Source: Burkholderiaceae bacterium (GTDB lineage: Bacteria; Pseudomonadota; Gammaproteobacteria; Burkholderiales; Burkholderiaceae_F). From it: a stretch of DNA of 12,868 nucleotides. Each line of letters starts with the position of its first letter. Position 1 is the stretch's first letter. The notes below the pieces were generated by a model. It was not told the origin of the DNA and did no database searches. It worked only from the letters and a program-made list of their open reading frames with translations. The stretch lies in assembly GCA_013813185.1 (NCBI GenBank), contig JACCSD010000212.1:1-12868 (forward strand), in the 5' to 3' direction. Shown here in pieces: positions 6,770 through 12,686 of the stretch. The translations under genes were made by a program, and so were the position numbers.

Positions 6770-7851
6770 CCCGCCATGCGCGCCGGAAACACTCGCACGC
6801 GATCGACGCGCAGCGCGATCTCGACGTCGCAGCCCTCGCGCACTTCGAGATCGCGCAACTGATTCAGTGAGTACGAAATCAGTATCGGCTGTCCGAGCGC
6901 CTCACATTGCAGTTCGGCAAGGCAGAAAGTACCCAGATAATCGATCCGCGCGATCCGGCCACGCAGCCGGTTCTGAAGCTGTGAGATATCACCTTCGACG
7001 TGGCGGTCTTCCGGTCGCACGTAGATGCGCACCGCCTCGCCGGCCGCGTTGCCGTCCTCGGGCAGCGTGACATCCATTTTGCCAACGCGGTACTTGCCGC
7101 CACCCAGCGCCGTGGCGTTTAGCACGTTGCACTTGCCGAGAAAGTCGGCGACAAACGGCGTCTCCGGCCGTTCGTAGACGTCGCTGGCGGTGCCGATCTG
7201 CTCAATGACTCCCTGGTTCATCACGACCACGCGGTCGGCCATCGACAGCGCTTCTTCCTGATCGTGTGTGACCATGATCGTCGTCACCTGCAAGCGACGC
7301 TGCAACTGCCGGATTTCGCCCCGCAGCCGCTCACGCACCTTGGCGTCGAGCGCTGACAACGGCTCGTCGAGCAGCAGCAGGCTGGGCGAGGTGGCAAGCG
7401 CACGTGCGAGAGCGACACGCTGCTGCTGACCGCCGGACATCTGGCTCGGGTATTTCAGCCCGGCGTCCGGTAGTCCGACCAGTGTCAGCAGTTCGTTCAC
7501 GCGGGCATCGAGTTCTGACCTGCCCTTGCGGCGATTCACGAGGCCGTAGCCGACGTTCTGCGCAACCGTCAGGTTCGGAAACAGCGCATAAGACTGGAAC
7601 ACGATGCCATAGTCGCGTGCCGCCGGCGGCGCACTGGAGATGTCACGGCCGTTTTGCCAGATGCGGCCGCTGGTTTGCTGCTCCAGTCCCGCAATGACCC
7701 GCAGCAACGTCGTCTTGCCGCAGCCCGACGGCCCGAGAAAGCAGACCAGCTCACCTGCGTTGATCGCCAGATCGATCGACTCGAGCGCAACAAAACTGCC
7801 AAACGTCTTGTTGATGCCTTCAAGACGAACAGCGGCGCTATCGTCAGCCAA
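6766..7851 (-). CDS. phnT: AEP ABC transporter ATP-binding protein
   Basis: ATPase that drives AEP import at the cytoplasmic face of the membrane, 361 residues. Visible motifs in order: Walker A GPSGCGKTT (40-48), Q-loop Gln86 in IVFQSYALFPNLT, signature MSGGQQQR (138-145), Walker B LLLLDEP (158-164, catalytic Glu163), D-loop SALDA, and H-loop His196 in MVTHDQEE. A C-terminal regulatory TOBE-like region (about 240-360) is present, as in the PotA/PhnT group. The start is a TTG at 7851: no in-frame ATG exists before the domain begins and no good Shine-Dalgarno is seen. On the minus strand a six-codon frame beginning ATG at 7864 ends in a TGA overlapping the first codons, which might help ribosomes to start. 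It follows phnS after an 89-base gap holding two hairpins. Confidence 0.94.
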   Translation of the reverse strand: MADDSAAVRLEGINKTFGSFVALESIDLAINAGELVCFLGPSGCGKTTLLRVIAGLEQQTSGRIWQNGRDISSAPPAARDYGIVFQSYALFPNLTVAQNVGYGLVNRRKGRSELDARVNELLTLVGLPDAGLKYPSQMSGGQQQRVALARALATSPSLLLLDEPLSALDAKVRERLRGEIRQLQRRLQVTTIMVTHDQEEALSMADRVVVMNQGVIEQIGTASDVYERPETPFVADFLGKCNVLNATALGGGKYRVGKMDVTLPEDGNAAGEAVRIYVRPEDRHVEGDISQLQNRLRGRIARIDYLGTFCLAELQCEALGQPILISYSLNQLRDLEVREGCDVEIALRVDRVRVFPARMAG

Positions 7852-7864
7852 GGTAAATGTCCAT
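7844..7864 (-). other. Six-codon upstream frame overlapping the phnT start
   Basis: On the minus strand ATG GAC ATT TAC CTT GGC TGA runs across the TTG start of phnT (7849-7851), in another frame. It sits just after the T-tract of the hairpin at 7870-7906. A role in translation initiation at the weak TTG is speculative; chance occurrence is likely for so short a frame. Confidence 0.25.
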
Positions 7865-7906
7865 AAAAACGCCGGGTTGAACGCAAACGTGCGTTCGAAC
7901 CCGGCG
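7865..7906 (-). terminator. Intercistronic terminator-like hairpin between phnS and phnT
   Basis: CGCCGGGTT-GAACGC (7870-7884) pairs with GCGTTCGAACCCGGCG (7891-7906) with one bulged base; an extra A-T pair closes the four-base loop AACG. On the transcribed minus strand the stem is followed at once by TTTTTAT (7869-7863). It therefore has the form of an intrinsic terminator inside the operon, placed to end part of the transcripts after the binding-protein gene. Confidence 0.65.
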
Positions 7907-7907
7907 A

Positions 7908-7939
7908 GTTATTTCCGCGGCGAAGCCGTCGGAAATAAC
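7908..7939 (-). repeat. Second intercistronic hairpin directly after phnS
   Basis: GTTATTTCCG (7908-7917) pairs perfectly with CGGAAATAAC (7930-7939); inside, CGGC-GAA-GCCG (7918-7928) pairs as well, leaving a single bulged T. The stem totals 14 bp and starts one base after the phnS stop codon. It has no T-tract and could protect the phnS message from 3' decay. Confidence 0.7.
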
Positions 7940-7940
7940 G

Positions 7941-8972
7941 CTACTTCGGTGCCGCCTTCGACTCGTAGCGCTTGCTCCACTCGGCAAGGATACGTTCACG
8001 ATTCTTGGCCGCCCAGGCGAAGTCGTTCTTTACCAGACGCTTGGCGTAGTCGGCCGGTACATTCGGCAGCGGCTTGTTCATCGACGGCACGGCGACGATG
8101 GCGAAATTGTTCGCATAAAGCCCCATCGCCTGATCGCTGATCGCCCAATCCATCAGCTTCTGCGCGGCCGCCAGGTTCTTGGTGCCCTTGTGGATCGCCG
8201 CCGCTTCGAGGTCCCAGCCCAGGCCTTCTTTCGGAAAGATCAGATCGATCGGCTTGCCCTGCGCCTTCTCGCGATTGGCGCGGTACTCGAACGAGATGCC
8301 AACCACATATTCGCCCGCGGCGGCCGCTGCACACGGGCGCGAGCCCGAATGCATGTACTGCGCGATGTTCTGATGCAGTCCGTCCATGTACTTCCAGCCC
8401 TCGGCCTCGCCCCACAGTTGCAGCCAGGCCGACACGTCAAAGAAGCCCGTGCCGCTCGAGGCCGGATGCGGCATCACGATCTGGCCCTTGTAGACGGGGT
8501 TGGTCAGGTCGCGCCAGCTGTCCGGCTTCGGAATGTTGCGCTTGGCTGCCTCGACGGTGTTGAAGCAGATGGTCGCACCCCAGACGTCCATGCCGACCCA
8601 GGCGGGCGGGTTCGTTGGGTCCCGATATTGCGAATCCACGCGGCTCAACCCGGCCGGCGCGTACGGGTGCAGCATCCCTTCGGTGCCGAAGATGGCCAAA
8701 CTGGTGGCCGCCAGGCCGAGAATTGCGTCGGCTTTCGGGTTGGCCTTTTCAGCCAGCAACCTCGCAGTCACGATGCCGGTCGAGTCGCGCACCCAGGTGA
8801 TTTCGATGTCCGGGTTGGCCTTCTCGAAGCCTTCCTTGTAAGCCTTCAGTTGATCGGTTTCGAGCGCGGTGTAAACGCTGAGCTGGGTCTTCTGCGCGTA
8901 GGCGCCGACGGCGAAAACAGAAAGTGCAGCGGCCGCAAGCACCTTGCCGGCCGTGGTGGAAACGAAGTTCAT
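7941..8972 (-). CDS. phnS: AEP ABC transporter periplasmic substrate-binding protein
   Basis: Binds 2-aminoethylphosphonate in the periplasm and delivers it to the permease; 343 residues from the ATG at 8972. The start is fixed by a strong Shine-Dalgarno AAGGAG six bases upstream; an upstream in-frame ATG at 9017 is rejected because it would put 15 polar residues before the signal peptide. Signal peptide: MNFVSTTAGK, then a hydrophobic run ending AVGAYA, with cleavage expected after A26. The mature protein is an extracellular solute-binding protein of the iron/AEP type: LSVYTALETDQLKAYKEGFE near the start, WVRDSTGIVTARLLAEK, a central MHSGSRPCAAAAAGEY and ISFEYR, and FPKEGLGWDLEAAAI. It is the first gene of the minus-strand operon, the usual position for the most highly expressed component. 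Confidence 0.94.
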   Translation of the reverse strand: MNFVSTTAGKVLAAAALSVFAVGAYAQKTQLSVYTALETDQLKAYKEGFEKANPDIEITWVRDSTGIVTARLLAEKANPKADAILGLAATSLAIFGTEGMLHPYAPAGLSRVDSQYRDPTNPPAWVGMDVWGATICFNTVEAAKRNIPKPDSWRDLTNPVYKGQIVMPHPASSGTGFFDVSAWLQLWGEAEGWKYMDGLHQNIAQYMHSGSRPCAAAAAGEYVVGISFEYRANREKAQGKPIDLIFPKEGLGWDLEAAAIHKGTKNLAAAQKLMDWAISDQAMGLYANNFAIVAVPSMNKPLPNVPADYAKRLVKNDFAWAAKNRERILAEWSKRYESKAAPK

Positions 8973-8985
8973 CGATTTCTCCTTG
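8973..8985 (-). promoter_or_regulatory. Ribosome-binding site of phnS
   Basis: Minus strand AAGGAG followed by AAATCG and ATG: a near-ideal Shine-Dalgarno with six-base spacing. It decides the start at 8972 over the upstream ATG at 9017. Confidence 0.85.
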
Positions 8986-9061
8986 TGTTGCGGACGACCG
9001 GTCAGATTAGTTGTCAAGCTCGACTTGTTGGTGACACATCAGAGTGACACAAACCGCCGTC

Positions 9062-9091
9062 AGTCTAGGCAGTCAGGATTTTTACTGTCAA
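9062..9091 (-). promoter_or_regulatory. Predicted sigma-70 promoter for phnS-T-UV-W
   Basis: On the minus strand a perfect -35 TTGACA (9091-9086) is followed after 18 bases by TAGACT (9067-9062), four of six matches to the -10 consensus. The start of transcription would be near 9055, giving a leader of about 83 bases. The -35 box lies inside the left arm of the dyad described below, so the regulator could block RNA polymerase. A second TTGACA nearer the gene (about 9011-9016) lacks a fitting -10. Confidence 0.55.
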
Positions 9092-9123
9092 TTGTTTTTT
9101 GCACATTGTCGACAATTTACAGT
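9084..9123. promoter_or_regulatory. Probable PhnR operator: nested dyad in the divergent region
   Basis: A perfect 12-bp palindrome, ATTGTCGACAAT (9105-9116), overlaps the right arm of a wider inverted repeat, ACTGTCAATTGT (9084-9095) with ACAATTTACAGT (9112-9123), 11 of 12 matching. FCD-type GntR regulators bind short dyads with a TTGT/ACAA look, so this is the natural site for the adjacent regulator. It covers the predicted -35 boxes of both divergent promoters. Binding is inferred, not shown. Confidence 0.65.
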
Positions 9124-9137
9124 TCACCGGCTAAACT
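9109..9137 (+). promoter_or_regulatory. Predicted promoter for phnR-phnA-phnY
   Basis: TCGACA (9109-9114, five of six to the -35 consensus), a 17-base spacer, then TAAACT (9132-9137, -10-like). Transcription would begin near 9144, immediately at the phnR ATG (9145), so the message may be leaderless. The -35 box sits in the palindrome, consistent with autoregulation. Confidence 0.45.
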
Positions 9138-9144
9138 GCCCCGC

Positions 9145-9915
9145 ATGATCGACCGCACGCGTAGCAATGGCGCCCTCGCCGTGCAAGTTGGCGAGCCGAG
9201 TCGCGCTGCGCCTCCGAGCATTGCGGTCCTTCGCTCGGCGTCGCTTTCGAGCGCGGCGCAGCACGAAATCGAACGCATGATTCTCGAGGGTGAGATAAAG
9301 GCCGGAGCCAAACTTACCGAAGCCTGGTTGTCCGAACGCTTGGGAGTTTCCCGGGGTCCGATCCGTGAAGCCTTTCGGATGCTCGAGGAAGCCGGGTTGG
9401 TGCGGCAGGAAAAAAACCGCGGCGTGTTCGTGCGCGAGATTCCGCTGGAAGAAGCCCTGGAAATTTTCGACTTGCGCGCCGCGATGGACGAGCTGGTCGG
9501 CCGCCGGCTTGCCGAAGCGATCACGCCCGAGCAAATGAAGGCGGTCCGTGCCGTCGTCGAAAAAATGGACTCAGCTGCGCGCACGGGTGATGCCGATATG
9601 TATCACCTGTTGAATCTGCAGTTCCACGATGCGCTGGTCGAGTTTGCGGGCAACCGGAAGCTTGCCGGCGTCTATCGCAAGTTAGTGAAGGAACTCGCGT
9701 TGTACAGGCGCCGCAATCTGCGCGACGAGGCCGCGCTGCCGCATTCCGCGGCGGAGCACCGGGCGATCTTGAAAGCGATCGCTTCGGGCGACGCGGAGCA
9801 GGCGGGACGCGCGATGTACGACCACGTCATCGAAAGCCGGCAGCGCGCCCTGCACGGGAGTGCTGCCAGGCCGAAGTCATCGCGCACGCGAGCCGCGCGG
9901 AAGGTCAAGGTATGA
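9145..9915 (+). CDS. phnR: GntR/FCD-family regulator of phosphonate use
   Basis: Transcription factor, 256 residues. An N-terminal winged helix-turn-helix (about 35-97) shows the GntR pattern: LTEAWLSERLGVSRGPIREA then LEEAGLVRQEKNRGVFVRE. The C-terminal FCD ligand domain (about 105-232) shows DLRAAMDELVGRRLAE and the histidines typical of its metal or effector site (H161 in LQFHDAL, H205 in AEHRAI, H227 in MYDHV). A basic tail (about 238-256, Arg/Lys/Ser-rich) extends past the domain. It matches the regulator type I know from Burkholderia phosphonate clusters. The ATG at 9145 has no Shine-Dalgarno; a GTG at 9181 is the next in-frame choice. The stop overlaps the phnA start (ATGA). The effector is unknown, perhaps AEP or a pathway intermediate, and it probably represses both operons through the dyad at 9084-9123. 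Confidence 0.9.
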   Translation: MIDRTRSNGALAVQVGEPSRAAPPSIAVLRSASLSSAAQHEIERMILEGEIKAGAKLTEAWLSERLGVSRGPIREAFRMLEEAGLVRQEKNRGVFVREIPLEEALEIFDLRAAMDELVGRRLAEAITPEQMKAVRAVVEKMDSAARTGDADMYHLLNLQFHDALVEFAGNRKLAGVYRKLVKELALYRRRNLRDEAALPHSAAEHRAILKAIASGDAEQAGRAMYDHVIESRQRALHGSAARPKSSRTRAARKVKV

Positions 9916-11147
9916 CAATGAGGATCAACGGCAACGCGATCGAAGTCAACGGTCGCCGCTATGCCGCGCCAAAACAGCCGACTGTCGTGATCTGCGTCGA
10001 CGGTTGCGAGCCGGATTACATCGCGCAGGCAGTGGCAGGCGGCCAAATGCCGCACCTGAAGCGAGTGTTGTCCGAGGGCACCGCGCTGCTGGCCGACTGC
10101 GTCGTGCCGAGCTTCACCAACCCAAACAACCTCTCGATCGTGACCGGCGCACCGCCGTCGGTGCACGGCATCTGCGGCAATACGTTGTTCGACGTCGAGG
10201 CCAACGAAGAAGTGCTGATGAACGATCCCAAATGGCTGCGCGCGCCGACGATTCTGGCGAAGGTCGCCGAAGCGGGCCAATCGGTCGCGGTGGTGACGGC
10301 GAAGGACAAGCTGCGGCGGCTCTTGGGGCACAAGCTGCGCGGCATCTGTTTTTCCGCGGAAAAGGCCGACCAGGCCACACGGCAGGACAACGGCATCGAT
10401 GACGCCGTCGCCCTCGTCGGCATGCCGGTACCGGATGTATACAGCGCCGAGCTATCGGAGTTCGTGTTCGCCGCCGGCGTCAAGCTGATACAAACCCAGC
10501 GGCCCGATCTGCTGTACCTGTCGACCACCGACTACGTTCAGCACAAGCACGCGCCGGGTGACGAACATGCGAACCGCTTCTATGCAATGTTCGACCGCTA
10601 TCTGGGCGAGCTCGGCGCTCTTGGCGCGGTGTTCGTGGTCACGGCAGACCACGGCATGAACGCCAAAACGCGGCTCGACGCCAGTCCGAACGTGATCTAT
10701 CTGCAGGATTTGCTCGACGGGTGGCTGGGCAGCGAGCGCTCGCGCGTGATCCTGCCGATCACCGATCCTTACGTCGTACATCACGGCGCGCTCGGATCGT
10801 TTGCCACGATCTATCTGCCTGCAGATGCCGCCAAAGAAATCATCGATCGACTGCGCGCCCTGATCGGAATCGAGCTGGTGCTGCCGCGTGCAGAAGCGGC
10901 GCAGCGCTTTGAGCTGCCGGCCGATCGCATCGGCGACATTGTCGTGGTTTCCGAACGCAGTTTTGTGCTCGGTACCGGCCGCAGCCGGCACGATTTGTCG
11001 CAGCTCGAACTGCCGCTGCGCTCGCACGGAGGGATCTCGGAGCAACGCGTGCCGTTGATCGTCAACCGGCGGATCGAAGGGCTGGATGCGAATCGGCGCT
11101 GGCGCAATTTCGACGCGTTCGATCTCGCTCTGAATTTTGCTCAATGA
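9912..11147 (+). CDS. phnA: Phosphonoacetate hydrolase
   Basis: Zinc-dependent C-P bond hydrolase of the alkaline phosphatase superfamily (EC 3.11.1.2): phosphonoacetate + water to acetate + phosphate. 411 residues, the usual size. All metal and nucleophile positions of the family can be found: D30 in ICVDGCEPDY, nucleophile T69 in VPSFTNPNNLS, D207 and H211 in TTDYVQHKHAPG, D246 and H247 in TADHGMN, and H372 in LRSHGGISEQRVP. The lysines of TAKDKLRRLLG (K131, K133) fit the substrate-binding pair known in the Sinorhizobium enzyme. The ATG at 9912 overlaps the phnR stop; a second ATG at 9918 is equally well placed behind AAGG. The last step of AEP breakdown; the next gene starts inside its stop codon. 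It is unrelated to the E. coli protein also called PhnA. Confidence 0.96.
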   Translation: MTMRINGNAIEVNGRRYAAPKQPTVVICVDGCEPDYIAQAVAGGQMPHLKRVLSEGTALLADCVVPSFTNPNNLSIVTGAPPSVHGICGNTLFDVEANEEVLMNDPKWLRAPTILAKVAEAGQSVAVVTAKDKLRRLLGHKLRGICFSAEKADQATRQDNGIDDAVALVGMPVPDVYSAELSEFVFAAGVKLIQTQRPDLLYLSTTDYVQHKHAPGDEHANRFYAMFDRYLGELGALGAVFVVTADHGMNAKTRLDASPNVIYLQDLLDGWLGSERSRVILPITDPYVVHHGALGSFATIYLPADAAKEIIDRLRALIGIELVLPRAEAAQRFELPADRIGDIVVVSERSFVLGTGRSRHDLSQLELPLRSHGGISEQRVPLIVNRRIEGLDANRRWRNFDAFDLALNFAQ

Positions 11148-12664
11148 ACGCACCGAACGCTCCGCTTCGCGATGAGCGCCGGGCCGCCCCAAGCTCATCG
11201 CGTGCCCCCGCGGGGGGCGGGCGCGCAGCGACCGGGGGCGCACACATTCGAACCGAATCACTGCGCATAGCGGGCGAGCAAGTGGCGGGAGATCGCCACT
11301 TTGAAGTCCGCTACCCCTATTCCGGTGAAGTGGTCGCGCGCGTTCCAAGCGCGTCGGTCCAGCAAGTGCGCCGCGCGATCGAAATCGGCGCGAAGTTCCG
11401 CAGCTCGCTGACACGGCACGATCGCTATCGCATCCTGATGAAGGCCGGAGAAATCATCGCCAGGCGCCGCGATGAAATCGCGCGCCTGATCACGCTCGAA
11501 TCCGGCTTGTGTCTGAAGGACACGTTGTACGAGGTGGGCCGCGCCAGCGACGTGCTGCTGTTTTCCGCCAATCAGGCGCTGGTAGACGACGGCCAGGTGT
11601 TCTCGTGCGACATCACCCCGCATGGTCGGAAGCGCAAGGTCTACACGATGCGTGAGCCGCTGCATGGCGTGATCAGCGCGATCACCCCGTTCAACCATCC
11701 GCTCAATCAGGTGGTCCATAAGCTCGCCCCGGCGATTGCGACCAACAATCGCGTAGTGCTGAAACCCAGCGAAAAGACACCGCTCGCGGCTTATGTACTG
11801 GCGGACATCCTGTACGAAGCGGGCCTGCCGCCTCAGATGCTGTCGGTCGTCACCGGCGATCCGCGCGAGATCGGCGACGAGCTTTTGACGAATTCGCAGG
11901 TCGATCTGGTGACGTTCACCGGCGGCGTTGCGGTCGGCAAGGCGATCGCAGCGAAGGCGATCTACAAACGGCAGGTTCTCGAGCTCGGCGGCAACGATCC
12001 GATCATCGTGATGGAAGACGCCGATCTGGACGAGGCAGCAGCGCTCGCCGCCAGCGGCTCGTACAAGAACTCGGGCCAGCGCTGTACGGCGGTCAAGCGG
12101 ATGCTGGTGCAACACAAGGTCGCAGACCGCTTCGTCGAGCTGCTGCTGGAAAAGACAAAGGCGCTGAAGGTCGGCGACCCGCTCGATCCTGCCACCGACA
12201 TGGGCACAGTGATCGACGAGCCGGCGGCGAGGCAGTTCGAGCAGAGAGTGAACGAGGCGGTTGCGCAAGGCGCGAAGCTTCTGGCTGGCAACCAGCGCAC
12301 CGGCGCCCTGTATTCCCCCACCGTGATCGACCACGTGATGCCCGACATGACGCTGGTGAAGCAGGAAACCTTCGGGCCGGTATCGCCGGTGATCCGCTTC
12401 GGCACGATCGACGAAGCAATCGCGATCAGCAACTCGACCGCCTACGGCCTGTCGTCCGCGGTGTGCACCAACCGGCTCGACTACATCACGCGCTTTGTTT
12501 CGGAGCTGCAGGTCGGCACCGTCAATGTGCGCGAAGTGCCGGGATACCGGTTGGAACTGACGCCTTTCGGCGGCATCAAGGATTCGGGATTGGGATACAA
12601 GGAAGGTGTTGCCGAAGCGATGAAAAGCTTCACCAACACCAAGACGTATTCCCTGCCCTGGTAG
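11144..12664 (+). CDS. phnY: Phosphonoacetaldehyde dehydrogenase
   Basis: NAD(P)-dependent aldehyde dehydrogenase that oxidises phosphonoacetaldehyde to phosphonoacetate, linking PhnW to PhnA. 506 residues as read. Catalytic residues: N184 in TPFNHP, K207 in VVLKPSE, E280 in VLELGGNDP and the nucleophile C314 in NSGQRCTAVKR; the nucleotide-binding FTGGVAVGK (258-266) and ETFGPVSPV are also present. The substrate is assigned from context and overall likeness to the phosphonate subfamily. The ATG overlaps the phnA stop (ATGA at 11144-11147). Homologous sequence seems to begin near residue 34 (HIRTESLRIAG); the first 33 residues are low-complexity Ala/Arg/Gly/Ser/Pro encoded by a GC-rich hairpin repeat at 11168-11220. 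No ATG or TTG lies between, only a GTG at about residue 47, which would cut the fold. The minus-strand frame 11258-12868 is a shadow. Confidence 0.93.
   Translation: MNAPNAPLRDERRAAPSSSRAPAGGGRAATGGAHIRTESLRIAGEQVAGDRHFEVRYPYSGEVVARVPSASVQQVRRAIEIGAKFRSSLTRHDRYRILMKAGEIIARRRDEIARLITLESGLCLKDTLYEVGRASDVLLFSANQALVDDGQVFSCDITPHGRKRKVYTMREPLHGVISAITPFNHPLNQVVHKLAPAIATNNRVVLKPSEKTPLAAYVLADILYEAGLPPQMLSVVTGDPREIGDELLTNSQVDLVTFTGGVAVGKAIAAKAIYKRQVLELGGNDPIIVMEDADLDEAAALAASGSYKNSGQRCTAVKRMLVQHKVADRFVELLLEKTKALKVGDPLDPATDMGTVIDEPAARQFEQRVNEAVAQGAKLLAGNQRTGALYSPTVIDHVMPDMTLVKQETFGPVSPVIRFGTIDEAIAISNSTAYGLSSAVCTNRLDYITRFVSELQVGTVNVREVPGYRLELTPFGGIKDSGLGYKEGVAEAMKSFTNTKTYSLPW
11168..11220. repeat. GC-rich REP-like palindromic element inside the 5' end of phnY
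   Basis: CGCGATGAGC (11168-11177) pairs perfectly with GCTCATCGCG (11193-11202) around a loop containing GGGCCGCCCCAA; a second stem, GCCCCC (11204-11209) with GGGGGC (11213-11218), follows. I associate the GGGCCGCCCCAAG core followed by a C-run/G-run hairpin with dispersed, mostly intergenic repeats of Burkholderiales; that is from memory, not a search. Here it is read in frame as part of PhnY. Confidence 0.65.
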
Positions 12665-12686
12665 CGAGGCAAACGAAACGCAAACC

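Noticed and set aside
8973..9017. Upstream start of PhnS at 9017
   Set aside because: It would put 15 polar residues before a normal signal peptide and lacks the AAGGAG that serves the ATG at 8972.
9031..9095. Pho box for PhoB control of phnS
   Set aside because: One CTGTCA half-site (9085-9090) is present but not the 11-base-spaced second half; the GTGACAC pair has 13-base spacing. Not convincing.
8944..9144. N-terminal extension of PhnR from an upstream ATG at 8944
   Set aside because: It would overlap phnS and read through both promoters and the operator; the regulator fold starts well after the ATG at 9145.
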